DNA of 22,057 nt from CAZABC01 sp964483405 (GTDB taxonomy: Bacteria > Chloroflexota > Limnocylindria > Limnocylindrales > CSP1-4), in the NCBI GenBank assembly GCA_964483405.1, contig CAZABC010000035.1, positions 1 to 22,057 on the forward strand. Reading direction: 5' to 3'. A program made the translations under genes and the position numbers. Below the pieces are notes generated by a model that had not been told where the DNA came from, did not search any database, and saw only the letters and a list, made by a program, of their open reading frames with translations. Every line of letters starts with the position of its first letter. The stretch's first letter is position 1. This document shows, piece after piece, positions 14,873 through 22,057 of this stretch.

Positions 14873-16227
14873 GCGTCGCCGTCCGCGCCGACATCGCGAC
14901 CATCCGTCCCGCCGCGCGGCTGCGGGGCGACCTCGAGCTGCCCGGCGACAAGTCGATCAGCCACCGGGCGCTCCTCCTCGCCGCGCTCGCCGCCGGCGAG
15001 AGCCGGATCGCCGGCAGCGGCGATGGTGCCGACGTCCGCTCGACGGCGGCCCTCGTGGCGAGCCTCGGCGTCGCGGTGGAGCGGCTCAACGAGACCGGGC
15101 GGACGGTCGACTACCGGGTCGTCAGCCCCGGCGACGAGGGGCTTCGCGAGCCCGATGGCGTGCTCGACTGCGGCAACTCCGGGACGACGCTCCGACTCGG
15201 GGCCGGCCTCCTCGCCGGTCTGCCCGGCTACGCCGTGCTCGACGGCGACGGTTCGTTGCGACGGCGTCCGGTGGCCCGTATCATCGAGCCACTGCGCTCG
15301 ATGGGCGCCGAGCTCCGGGCCCGCTGCGAGGACTCCCTCCCGCCACTGACCGTGGCCGGGCGACGACCGCTCCGGGCGATCGAGGTCACGACGCCCGTCC
15401 CGAGCGCCCAGGTGAAGTCGGCGATCCTGCTGGCCGCCCTGCGGGCGGCGGGCCGGACGGTCGTCCGCGAGGCCGTCACGACCCGGGACCACACCGAGCG
15501 GATGCTCCGGGCGCGGGGCATCCCGGTCACGCGCCAGGAGGCGGGCGACGACGCCGCGCCCGTGGCCGTCGCATGGAGCATCGAGGGAGGATCGAGCGTG
15601 CGAGCCATCGAGGAGCAGGTGCCGGGCGACGTCTCGGCGGCCGCCTTCTGGCTCGTCGCCGGCGCGGTCCACCCGGACGCGGAGCTCCGCCTCCGCCAGG
15701 TCGGCGTGAACCCGACCCGGCGAGCCGTGATCGACATCCTCGGCGCGATGGGCGCCGACATCGTCGAGATCGGCGCCGGCGCCGCCGACGACGGCGTCGG
15801 CGAGCCGACGGCCGACCTGATCGTGCGCACGAGCCGGCTCCGAGCGGTCGACATCGGCCCGGCCGAGGTCGCAGCGGCGATCGACGAGATCCCGGTCATC
15901 TGCCTGGCCGCGACACAGGCGGCCGGCACGACCCGGATCCGCGGCGCCGGTGAGCTGCGGCACAAGGAATCGGACCGGCTGGCCGGCGTGGCGGCCGGCC
16001 TGGCCGTGCTCGGCGCGCGGGTCGACGTCGACGGTGACGACCTCACCATCGTGGGCGGGGCCCGGCTGACCGGGGCCGCGACCGACAGCCTCGACGATCA
16101 CCGGCTCGCGATGACGTTCGCGATCGCCGGCCTGTTGGCGCGGGGCGAGACGACGGTCGCCCACCCGGGCAGCGCCGACATCTCGTACCCGGGCTTCTTC
16201 GCGGACCTCGAAGGGGTTGGAGCATGA
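14869..16227 (+). CDS. aroA: 5-enolpyruvylshikimate-3-phosphate synthase
   Basis: A 452-residue EPSP synthase that transfers enolpyruvyl from PEP to shikimate 3-phosphate. Motifs in order: LPGDKSISHRALLLAALAAG (25-44, Lys28); CGNSGTTLRL around N103, the NSGTT form seen in Firmicutes-type enzymes; DGDGSLRRRPVARI; PVPSAQVKSAILLAALRA; RDHTERMLRARG; DEIPVICLAA; ELRHKESDRL; DHRLAMTFAIAG; and SYPGFFADL at the end. The best start is TTG 14869, which overlaps the aroF stop (TTGA); no ATG or GTG lies nearby in frame. Translation is therefore probably coupled to aroF. The stop overlaps the aroE start (ATGA). Codons CGA, CGG and CGT occur side by side at 15259-15267, so all these Arg codons must be readable. 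Confidence 0.94.
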   Translation: MSVAVRADIATIRPAARLRGDLELPGDKSISHRALLLAALAAGESRIAGSGDGADVRSTAALVASLGVAVERLNETGRTVDYRVVSPGDEGLREPDGVLDCGNSGTTLRLGAGLLAGLPGYAVLDGDGSLRRRPVARIIEPLRSMGAELRARCEDSLPPLTVAGRRPLRAIEVTTPVPSAQVKSAILLAALRAAGRTVVREAVTTRDHTERMLRARGIPVTRQEAGDDAAPVAVAWSIEGGSSVRAIEEQVPGDVSAAAFWLVAGAVHPDAELRLRQVGVNPTRRAVIDILGAMGADIVEIGAGAADDGVGEPTADLIVRTSRLRAVDIGPAEVAAAIDEIPVICLAATQAAGTTRIRGAGELRHKESDRLAGVAAGLAVLGARVDVDGDDLTIVGGARLTGAATDSLDDHRLAMTFAIAGLLARGETTVAHPGSADISYPGFFADLEGVGA

Positions 16228-17177
16228 CCAAGCGCGTGGTCCTCATCGGCCACCCGGTGTCCCACTCGCTGAGCGGGGCGATGCAGCAGGCGGCGTTCGA
16301 CGCGCTCGGTATCGACGCCCGCTACGAGCTGTGGGACCGACCGCCCGTCGCGCTCGCCGACTCGATCGCCGAGATCCGGACCGGCGACTTCCTCGGGGCG
16401 AACGTGACGATCCCCCACAAGGAGCGGGTCGTTCCCTTCGTCGACCGCCTGACCGAGGAGGCCCACGCGACCGGCGCGGTCAACACGATCACGAAGGAGG
16501 GTCGCCGCCTGGTCGGCCACAACACCGACGTCGCCGGCTTCAAGGTGGCCCTCGACCGGCTCGTCGGTCGCCAGAAGATGCCGCGGCACGCGGTCGTCCT
16601 CGGCGCCGGCGGCGGCGCGCGGGCCGTCGTCGATGGCCTGATCCGCGAGGGCTTCCTGCGGATCGTCGTCTTCAACCGGCACCTGCACCGGGCCGAGTCG
16701 TTGGTCAGGCACTTCGCCCGGAGCGCGGCGCACATGGAGTTGCGGGCGATGCCGTGGCACGACTCGATCATCGAGAGCGAGCTGGCGAAGACGAAGCTGC
16801 TCGTCAACACGACGTCGGTCGGGCTCGTGCCCGGCGCCTCGCCGCTGCCCGCGGACGTCTTTCCCCCGGACCTGCTCGTCCTCGACCTCATCTACGACCG
16901 GACCCGCTTCCTCGCCGACGCGGCGGCCGCCGGCTGCACCGTCGCCGACGGCGGGTCGATGCTCCTCCACCAGGGCGCGGCCGCCCTCACCCTCTGGACC
17001 GGCCATCCCGCCCCGCTCGACGTCATGCAGGCCGCACTCGACGGCGCCCGCGCCGGCGGCGTCCACTCCGCCGAGGGCGAGCCGACCGGTCTGCCCGGCG
17101 ACGTCGCCGCCGACGGCGACGTCGAGGTCGCGCCCTCTGTCGAGCCGGCGCCCGCGCCGGCCGGCTCGGCCGAGTAG
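16224..17177 (+). CDS. aroE: Shikimate dehydrogenase (NADP+)
   Basis: A 317-residue protein that reduces 3-dehydroshikimate to shikimate. The substrate site has HPVSHSLSG (S15, S17), GANVTIPHKE (N60, catalytic K66), GAVNTI and GHNTDVAGF (N100, D102). The nucleotide-binding domain has VVLGAGGGARAV, VFNRHLHRA, a late NTTSVGL and DGGSMLLHQGA. About 280 residues cover the usual enzyme. The remaining 35 or so form a Gly/Glu/Pro/Ala-rich tail with no recognisable domain, and an 11-bp hairpin lies in its DNA (17099-17124). The ATG overlaps the aroA stop by four bases; aroC follows after 12 nt. The second-strand NRHLHRA is atypical for the NADP-specific NRTxxR motif, so cofactor preference is less certain than the reaction. 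Confidence 0.94.
   Translation: MTKRVVLIGHPVSHSLSGAMQQAAFDALGIDARYELWDRPPVALADSIAEIRTGDFLGANVTIPHKERVVPFVDRLTEEAHATGAVNTITKEGRRLVGHNTDVAGFKVALDRLVGRQKMPRHAVVLGAGGGARAVVDGLIREGFLRIVVFNRHLHRAESLVRHFARSAAHMELRAMPWHDSIIESELAKTKLLVNTTSVGLVPGASPLPADVFPPDLLVLDLIYDRTRFLADAAAAGCTVADGGSMLLHQGAAALTLWTGHPAPLDVMQAALDGARAGGVHSAEGEPTGLPGDVAADGDVEVAPSVEPAPAPAGSAE
17099..17124 (+). repeat. 11-bp inverted repeat in the 3' end of aroE
   Basis: CGACGTCGCCG and CGGCGACGTCG are perfectly complementary around CCGA. They encode part of the low-complexity AroE tail. It may be an intra-operon RNA hairpin affecting decay or coupling to aroC, or a by-product of GC-rich composition. Confidence 0.4.
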
Positions 17178-17189
17178 CGGGCCGGCCGG

Positions 17190-18488
17190 GTGGGTCGCCT
17201 GCGGTTCCTGACGGCCGGCGAGTCGCACGGCCGGGGGCTCGGCGTGATCGTCGAGGGCGTCCCGGCCGGGCTGCCGCTGACGGCCGAGGCGATCGCGATC
17301 GACCTCGCCCGTCGCCAGCGGGGCTACGGGCGCGGCGCGCGACAGGCGATCGAGCACGACCGGGCGGAGATCGGGTCGGGGGTCCGCCACGGCCTGACCC
17401 TTGGCTCGCCGATCCTCCTGACGATCGCCAACCGCGACTGGGAGAACTGGACGCGGGTCATGGCGGTCGAGCCGCTCGACGACGCGGCGCGGGCCGAGCT
17501 CGTCGAGCTCGCCGAGGCCGGCAACAAGCGGGCGAGGACCGTGACCCGGGTCCGCCCGGGGCACGCCGACCTCGCCGGCGCCCTGAAGTACGGCTTCGAC
17601 GACGTCAGGAACGTGCTCGAGCGCGCGTCCGCCCGCGAGACGACCGCCCGGGTCGCCGCCGGCGCCGTCGCCCGGGCCCTCCTCGGCGCGCTCGGGGTCG
17701 AGGTCTGGTCGTTCACCGCCGAGGTCGGCGGCGTCGCGGTCGACCCGGACGCCTGCACCCGGACGCGCGAGGAGGCCGATGCGTCGCCGCTCCGCTGTCC
17801 GGACCCGGCTGCGGAGGCGGCGATGGTCGCCCGGATCGACGAGGCGCGAGCGAACGGCGACACGGTCGGCGGGATCTTCGAGGTCGTCGCCCACGGGGTC
17901 CCGGTCGGGCTCGGCAGCCACGTCCACTGGGACCGCCGGCTCGATGCTGCGCTCGCCGCGGCGGTCATGAGCATCAACAGCGTCAAGGGCGTCGAGCTCG
18001 GGCTCGGCTTCGAGCAGACGCGCCGCTTCGGCTCGGCCGTCCACGACGTCATCGAGGGTCGCGACGCGGCCGGCCGGTGGGTCCATCGGACGAACAACGC
18101 CGGCGGCCTGACGGGCGGGGTCTCGAACGGCGAGCCGATCGTCGTCCGCGGCGCGGTCAAGCCGATCTCAACGCTCGCCCGGCCATTGCCGTCGGCCGAC
18201 CTCCTGACCGGTGAGCCGGTCGAGCAGGCCCACTACGAGCGGAGCGACATCAGCGTCGTGCCGGCGGCCGGGGTCATCGGCGAGGCGATGGTCATGCTGA
18301 CCCTCGCCGACTTCGCCCTCGACAAGCTCGGCGGCGACTCGATCGCCGAGACGGCCGACAACCTCGCCCGGTACCGGGCGAGGATCGCCGCGGGGGTGTC
18401 TCGCGGCACCGACGACGCCGGGGCGCGCGCCGGCGGCGGCGCCGGCCCGGGCGACGGGGCCGAGTCCGGCTCCGGCGGCGACGACTGA
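17190..18488 (+). CDS. aroC: Chorismate synthase
   Basis: A 432-residue FMN-dependent enzyme that makes chorismate from EPSP, the last common step. Motifs in order: FLTAGESHG (6-14), RRQRGYGRGARQ, RPGHADLAGALKYG, DVRNVLERASARETTARVA, GSHVHWDRRLDA, SINSVKGVELG, TNNAGGLTGGVSNGEPI, KPISTL and RSDISVVPAAGVIGEA. The catalytic core ends near residue 400. A Gly/Ala/Asp tail of about 30 residues follows, longer than usual. The start is GTG 17190, 12 nt after aroE; a Shine-Dalgarno is weak, so translational coupling to aroE is likely. The next gene begins 2 nt after its stop. Confidence 0.95.
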   Translation: MGRLRFLTAGESHGRGLGVIVEGVPAGLPLTAEAIAIDLARRQRGYGRGARQAIEHDRAEIGSGVRHGLTLGSPILLTIANRDWENWTRVMAVEPLDDAARAELVELAEAGNKRARTVTRVRPGHADLAGALKYGFDDVRNVLERASARETTARVAAGAVARALLGALGVEVWSFTAEVGGVAVDPDACTRTREEADASPLRCPDPAAEAAMVARIDEARANGDTVGGIFEVVAHGVPVGLGSHVHWDRRLDAALAAAVMSINSVKGVELGLGFEQTRRFGSAVHDVIEGRDAAGRWVHRTNNAGGLTGGVSNGEPIVVRGAVKPISTLARPLPSADLLTGEPVEQAHYERSDISVVPAAGVIGEAMVMLTLADFALDKLGGDSIAETADNLARYRARIAAGVSRGTDDAGARAGGGAGPGDGAESGSGGDD

Positions 18489-18490
18489 GG

Positions 18491-20152
18491 ATGGACGTCG
18501 TCCTCGTCGGGCTGCCCGGCTCGGGCAAGACCGCGGTCGGTCGGCGCCTCGCCCGGCGCCACGACGCGACGCTCGTCGACCTCGACGAGCGGATCGAGGC
18601 CGAGGCCGGGATGCGGGTGCCGGAGATCTTCGCGACCGAGGGGGAGGCGGGCTTCCGCGCCCGCGAGCGTGCGGCCATCGAGCGACTCGGGCCGGCCGAT
18701 CGCGGGCCCGGCATCGGCCGGGTCGTGGCGACCGGCGGGGGTGCCGTCGTCGATCCGCGGAACCGCTGGCGGCTCTACCGGGGCCGGGTGCCGGTCTGGC
18801 TCGACGTCCGACCCGAGATCGTGACGCAGCGGCTCCGGAACAGCCCGAACGTCCGGCCGCTCGTCGCGGACAGCGTCGACCCGCTCGCCATCGTGCGAGC
18901 GCTCGCCGAGGCCCGGGAGCCGTACTACGCCGCGGCCCACCGGATCGCCGGCGTCTCGGGGCCGGCCGCCGTCGCCGAGGTCGTCGAGCGGGTCGTCGAG
19001 GCTGCCGACCCGGACCGTCTCGCCGTCCGGCTCCTCGACGCCCGGACCCGGATCGGCCGGTTCGTCGTCGGTGACGGGATCGCCGTGCCGACGCTCACCG
19101 CCGTCCTGGACGAGCTCGGAGCCCGGCGGGCCGTCGTCGTCTCCGAGCCCGTCGCGCTCGCCCACGGCGGCGCCGCCATCGTCGCAGCCCTCGCCGAGGC
19201 GGGGCGCGAGGTCGTCGAGATCCGGCTGCCGGGCGGCGAGGCGGCGAAGCGACTCGGCGTCGTCGAGACGGCCGCGCGCGAGCTGGCCCGGGCCAGGGTC
19301 GAGCGAGGCGAGCCGATCGTCGCGATCGGCGGTGGCGCGCTCGGCGACAGCGCGGGGTTCCTCGCCGCCGTGTGGCTCCGGGGCGTCCCGGTCATCCACG
19401 TGCCGACGACGCTGGTCGCCCAGATCGACAGCTCGATCGGCGGCAAGACCGCGGTCGACCTGCCCGAGGGCAAGAACCTCGTCGGCGCATTCCACCAGCC
19501 CGCGGCGGTCGTCGTCGACATCGCCTTCCTTCGGAGCCTGCCGGCGCGCCACCGACGGGCGGCCCTCGGCGAGGCGGTCAAGATGGGCCTGCTCGGCGAC
19601 GAGCGGCTCCTCGCGCTGCTCGAGGCGCATGGCACCGCGATCGCCGAGGGGTCGGCCGAGGCATTCGACCACGGCTGGATCGCGGAGCTCGTCGAGCGGT
19701 GCCTCGTGGCGAAGGTCGCGGTCGTCACGGCCGACGAGCGCGAGACGGGCGCTGACGGCGGGCGGATCGCCCTCAATCTCGGTCACAGCGTCGCCCACGG
19801 GCTGGAGGCGGCCGACGGGTACCGCGACCTCCTCCACGGCGAGGCGGTCGCCCACGGGCTCCGATTCGCCGGGCGGCTGGGCCATGCCATCGGGGTCACG
19901 CCGGCGGAGCGGCTCGAGCGGGCCGAGGCGTTGCTCGACCGGCTCGACCTCGGACGGGGCCCCCTGCCCTACCCGATCGAGGCCGTGCTGGGGGCGATGG
20001 GCCAGGACAAGAAGCACGCCGGCGGTCGGCTGCGGTGGGTGCTGCCGACGGCCGACGGGATCGTCGTCCGCTCCGACGTCGACCCCGAGACGGTCCGACC
20101 GATCCTCGCCGCGGTCCTCGCCGGCGAGCCCGCAGCCGGGAGGTCGCGATGA
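18491..20152 (+). CDS. aroKB: Bifunctional shikimate kinase / 3-dehydroquinate synthase (AroK-AroB fusion)
   Basis: A 553-residue two-domain enzyme for steps 5 and 2 of the shikimate pathway. Residues 1 to about 170 are shikimate kinase: Walker A GLPGSGKT (7-14), VDLDERIE with D32, the shikimate-binding ATGGGAVV, and the lid NVRPLV. From about 180 to 545 is 3-dehydroquinate synthase: PGGEAAKRL, GGGALGDSAGFLAAVWLRG, PTTLVAQIDSSIGGKTAVD, EAVKMGLLGDE, the zinc-ligand motifs NLGHSVAHGLE and HGEAVAHG, and MGQDKKHAGG. Such AroKB fusions are known, for example in Thermotoga. There is no internal start or frameshift between the domains. The ATG lies 2 nt after aroC, and the stop overlaps the aroQ start (ATGA). 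Confidence 0.94.
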   Translation: MDVVLVGLPGSGKTAVGRRLARRHDATLVDLDERIEAEAGMRVPEIFATEGEAGFRARERAAIERLGPADRGPGIGRVVATGGGAVVDPRNRWRLYRGRVPVWLDVRPEIVTQRLRNSPNVRPLVADSVDPLAIVRALAEAREPYYAAAHRIAGVSGPAAVAEVVERVVEAADPDRLAVRLLDARTRIGRFVVGDGIAVPTLTAVLDELGARRAVVVSEPVALAHGGAAIVAALAEAGREVVEIRLPGGEAAKRLGVVETAARELARARVERGEPIVAIGGGALGDSAGFLAAVWLRGVPVIHVPTTLVAQIDSSIGGKTAVDLPEGKNLVGAFHQPAAVVVDIAFLRSLPARHRRAALGEAVKMGLLGDERLLALLEAHGTAIAEGSAEAFDHGWIAELVERCLVAKVAVVTADERETGADGGRIALNLGHSVAHGLEAADGYRDLLHGEAVAHGLRFAGRLGHAIGVTPAERLERAEALLDRLDLGRGPLPYPIEAVLGAMGQDKKHAGGRLRWVLPTADGIVVRSDVDPETVRPILAAVLAGEPAAGRSR

Positions 20153-20625
20153 CCCGGATCCTCGTCCTCCAGGGCCCGAACCTGGACCTGCTCGGGACGC
20201 GCGAGCCGACCATCTACGGCCGGGAGACCCTCGACGAGATCCACCGCGGGATCGCCGGGCGGGCGGCGGAGCTGGGCCTCGAGGTCGACTTCTTCCAGTC
20301 GAATCACGAGGGCGCGCTGATCGACCGGCTCCACGTCCGCGACTTCGACGCGTCGATCGTCAACGCCGCGGGGCTGACCCACACGTCCGTCGCCCTGCGA
20401 GATGCGCTGCTCGGCATCGACCGGCCGTTCGTCGAGGTCCACCTCTCCGACCCCTCGACCCGCGAGCCGTTCCGGCACGTCAACTTCCTCGCCGACATCG
20501 CCCTGGCGTCGTACGTCGGGCAGGGCCCCCGCGGATACCACCTCGCGCTCGAGCGGCTGGCCGCGTGGGCGGCCGGGGGGACGGCCGAGGCGTCTCGCGA
20601 CGACCCGGGGTCAAGCGATGGCTGA
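20149..20625 (+). CDS. aroQ: 3-dehydroquinate dehydratase, type II
   Basis: A 158-residue type II dehydroquinase that converts 3-dehydroquinate to 3-dehydroshikimate. Motifs: QGPNLDLLGTREPTIYG (N11, R18, catalytic Y23), FFQSNHEGALID, NAAGLTHTSVALRDAL (N72, H78), EVHLSDPSTREPFRH (H98), and GQGPRGYHLAL. The family usually has HxSN where this protein has HLSD, and SYLSD-type residues are replaced by VNFLAD; both are mild changes near the active-site lid. The ATG overlaps the aroKB stop. The last 20 or so residues are a Gly/Ala/Asp/Ser tail. The stop overlaps the chorismate mutase gene by 8 nt. Confidence 0.94.
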   Translation: MTRILVLQGPNLDLLGTREPTIYGRETLDEIHRGIAGRAAELGLEVDFFQSNHEGALIDRLHVRDFDASIVNAAGLTHTSVALRDALLGIDRPFVEVHLSDPSTREPFRHVNFLADIALASYVGQGPRGYHLALERLAAWAAGGTAEASRDDPGSSDG

Positions 20626-21049
20626 CGAGCCGACGGCCGCGGTGCCGGGGCCCGCGCCCGACACCGCGGTCCCCGCGGAGCTCCGGCGGCTCCGCGAGCG
20701 GATCGACGAGATCGACGCGGCGATCGTCGCGCTGCTCGACGAGCGGGCCCGCATCGCGCTCGAGGTCGGGCGCGTGAAGCAGGAGACGGGACGTCGCTCC
20801 GTTCGCGACGCCTCGCGCGAGGCCCAGGTCATCGAGCGCGTGACGAGCGCGTCGGCCGGCCTCTTCCCGGAGCCCGAGCTGGTCGCCCTGTACCGGAAGC
20901 TCATCGCCGCGACCCGGCGCGTCCAGCACGCCCAGCGACGGGCGGCGCGGTCGCCGAGCGGCGGGCCAGGGGCCGCCGGGCCGGAGGCCACCAGCGGCGT
21001 CCCGGCCGGCACCGGCCCCGGCGACGCCGGCCCAGCCGAGGATCGATGA
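20618..21049 (+). CDS. Chorismate mutase, AroQ (all-helical) type
   Basis: A 143-residue protein with a chorismate mutase domain at about residues 21-108, converting chorismate to prephenate for Phe and Tyr. By alignment with the E. coli P-protein domain, the active-site set is complete: R26, R43, K54, D64, R67 and E68, with a late Gln in the TRRVQ helix. About 20 disordered residues precede the domain, and about 35 Gly/Pro/Ala-rich residues follow it. No prephenate dehydratase or dehydrogenase domain is attached. The ATG at 20618 lies inside the aroQ reading frame (8-nt overlap), and its stop overlaps gluQ (ATGA). Confidence 0.93.
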   Translation: MADEPTAAVPGPAPDTAVPAELRRLRERIDEIDAAIVALLDERARIALEVGRVKQETGRRSVRDASREAQVIERVTSASAGLFPEPELVALYRKLIAATRRVQHAQRRAARSPSGGPGAAGPEATSGVPAGTGPGDAGPAEDR

Positions 21050-21984
21050 CCGCCGGTCGCAGCTCGCCGCGGCCCGACCTCGCCCGGATCCCGCCCGGCG
21101 CGACGACCCGCTTCGCCCCGGCACCGACCGGCCCCCTGCACCTCGGCCACGTCGCCGACGCCCTGTACGTCTGGGGGATCGCCCGCGCCACCGGCGGCCG
21201 CGTGATCCTCCGGATCGAAGACCACGATCGGCAGCGGTGCCGTCCGGCGTACGAGGCGGCGCTGCTCGAGGACCTCGAGTGGCTCGGATTCCTGCCTGAC
21301 GCGCCGCACCTCGAGGAGCTCCGGCGCGGCCGGTCGCCGTACCGCCAGAGCGATTCCAGCGCGGCGTACGCGGAGGCGGAGGCGCGACTGCGCGCCGCCG
21401 GGCTCGTCTACGCGTGCGATTGCACCCGTTCGACGGCTGCCGCGTGGGCCGCGGATCACGACCGACCCTGGACCGGTGAGGGCTGCCCCGGAGCGTGTCG
21501 TGATCGTGGGCTCGACGACGGCCCCGGCCGCGTCCTTCGGGTCGGCCTCGGCGGAGGGACCGAGCGCTTCGACGACCTCCTCGCCGGGCCGGTCGACGAC
21601 GAGCCCGCGCGGGACGGCGACCTGCCGATCCGCGACCGCCACGGCAACCGGACGTACGGCTTCGCGGTCGTCGTCGACGACGCCCGGCACGGCGTCGACC
21701 TCGTCATCAGGGGGCGCGACCTCCTCCACGCGACGGGCCGCCAGATCCGGCTCGGGCGGCTGCTCGGCCGGACCACCCCGCCGGCCTTCCTCCATCACCC
21801 GCTCGTCCACAAGCCGGGCGGCGCCAAGCTCTCCAAGGCCGACGGCGACACCGGGATCCGCGATCTCCGCGCCGCCGGCTGGACGGTCGAGCGGGTCCTC
21901 GGCGAGGCGGCGGCCGCCGTCGGGCTCGTCCCGCCGGGCGTGACGCTTCGGCCGGCCGCGGTCGCGGGGCTCTTCACCGGGTGA
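21046..21984 (+). CDS. gluQ: Glutamyl-Q tRNA(Asp) synthetase (GluRS-like without anticodon domain)
   Basis: A 312-residue class I synthetase-like enzyme. It has the Glu-RS catalytic core FAPAPTGPLHLGH (HIGH motif HLGH, 32-35), RIEDHDRQR, and the KMSKS-like KLSK (261-264). A zinc site typical of YadB/GluQ is formed by C124, C126 and C151 (ACDC, GAC), with C147 nearby. The protein stops where a true GluRS would begin its anticodon-binding domain. Family members attach Glu to queuosine in tRNA-Asp rather than making Glu-tRNA-Glu. The ATG overlaps the stop of the chorismate mutase gene, so it is the last gene of the aro operon, an unusual neighbourhood. A catalytic-domain GluRS paralogue with another role is the alternative. 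Confidence 0.88.
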   Translation: MTAGRSSPRPDLARIPPGATTRFAPAPTGPLHLGHVADALYVWGIARATGGRVILRIEDHDRQRCRPAYEAALLEDLEWLGFLPDAPHLEELRRGRSPYRQSDSSAAYAEAEARLRAAGLVYACDCTRSTAAAWAADHDRPWTGEGCPGACRDRGLDDGPGRVLRVGLGGGTERFDDLLAGPVDDEPARDGDLPIRDRHGNRTYGFAVVVDDARHGVDLVIRGRDLLHATGRQIRLGRLLGRTTPPAFLHHPLVHKPGGAKLSKADGDTGIRDLRAAGWTVERVLGEAAAAVGLVPPGVTLRPAAVAGLFTG

Positions 21985-22006
21985 CCCGTCGCGGGCGACG
22001 GGTCAC
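21981..22006 (+). terminator. Hairpin at the end of the aro operon
   Basis: GTGACCCGTCG and CGACGGGTCAC form a perfect 11-bp stem with a CGGG loop, and the gluQ stop codon lies within the left arm. No T run follows, so it is either a non-canonical terminator or an mRNA 3'-end stabiliser. Its position between gluQ and a likely convergent gene fits termination. Confidence 0.55.
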
Positions 22007-22024
22007 CCGACGCGGGCGGGGCGC

Positions 22025-22057
22025 TCAGGCCGGCTCGGTGCGGTCCTCGATCTCCCA
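22025..22057 (-). CDS. Possible C-terminal end of a minus-strand gene (cut by the window edge)
   Basis: The minus strand is open from the right edge to a TGA at 22027-22025, giving the peptide WEIEDRTEPA. Ten codons are too few to identify anything. The call rests on the hairpin at 21981-22006 as a convergent terminator and on the normal-looking composition. Confidence 0.3.
   Translation of the reverse strand, partial: WEIEDRTEPA

Overview
The window is a very GC-rich bacterial chromosome segment. Its left third is a ribosomal RNA operon on the minus strand, and the rest is dense with genes and short gaps. The organism is most likely a Chloroflexota-type bacterium. That is an inference from the character of the 16S, the GC content, a fused AroK-AroB protein, a large SRP RNA with an Alu domain, and Bacillus-like gene order; no database search was possible. 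Nothing in the window looks like a mobile element, phage or CRISPR array.

Region 1 (1-8194, all minus strand, read right to left): a TadA-like deaminase, tRNA-Ser(CGA), tRNA-Ser(GGA), SRP RNA, dnaX, ybaB, recR, a 61-residue membrane protein, then the rRNA operon 16S, tRNA-Ile(GAU), 23S (its 3' part lies off the left edge). This is almost exactly the B. subtilis order tadA-scr-dnaX-yaaK-recR-yaaL-bofA-rrnA. The rRNA operon has two tandem promoters with TTGACA -35 boxes and 17-bp spacers. A long RNA processing stem flanks the 16S. A third strong promoter followed by an intrinsic-terminator-like hairpin lies inside the spacer between tRNA-Ile and 23S. The TadA-like protein has lost its catalytic glutamate (HAV instead of HAE).

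Region 2 (8228-13316): a phosphofructokinase with PPi-type signatures (plus), a beta-hydroxyacid dehydrogenase (minus), a two-gene unit of a small membrane protein and a YeiH/UPF0324 transporter (minus), and a metal-dependent amidohydrolase (plus). Two striking sets of inverted repeats sit in the intergenic regions here.

Region 3 (13372-13574, minus): tRNA-Ser(GCU) followed by tRNA-Arg with anticodon GCG. Most bacteria read CGU/CGC with tRNA-Arg(ACG), edited to ICG by TadA. A GCG tRNA removes that need, which fits the broken TadA-like protein 5 kb away.

Region 4 (13587-22006, plus): a complete shikimate-pathway operon. It starts with a near-consensus promoter, a 12-codon leader peptide containing Phe-Tyr-Phe, and a perfect intrinsic terminator (an attenuator). 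Then come aroF (DAHP synthase), aroA, aroE, aroC, an aroK-aroB fusion, aroQ (dehydroquinase), chorismate mutase and gluQ (glutamyl-Q tRNA-Asp synthetase). Most junctions are overlapping stop/start codons. Together they convert PEP and erythrose 4-phosphate to chorismate and on to prephenate. A hairpin closes the operon, and the end of a minus-strand gene may begin at the right edge.
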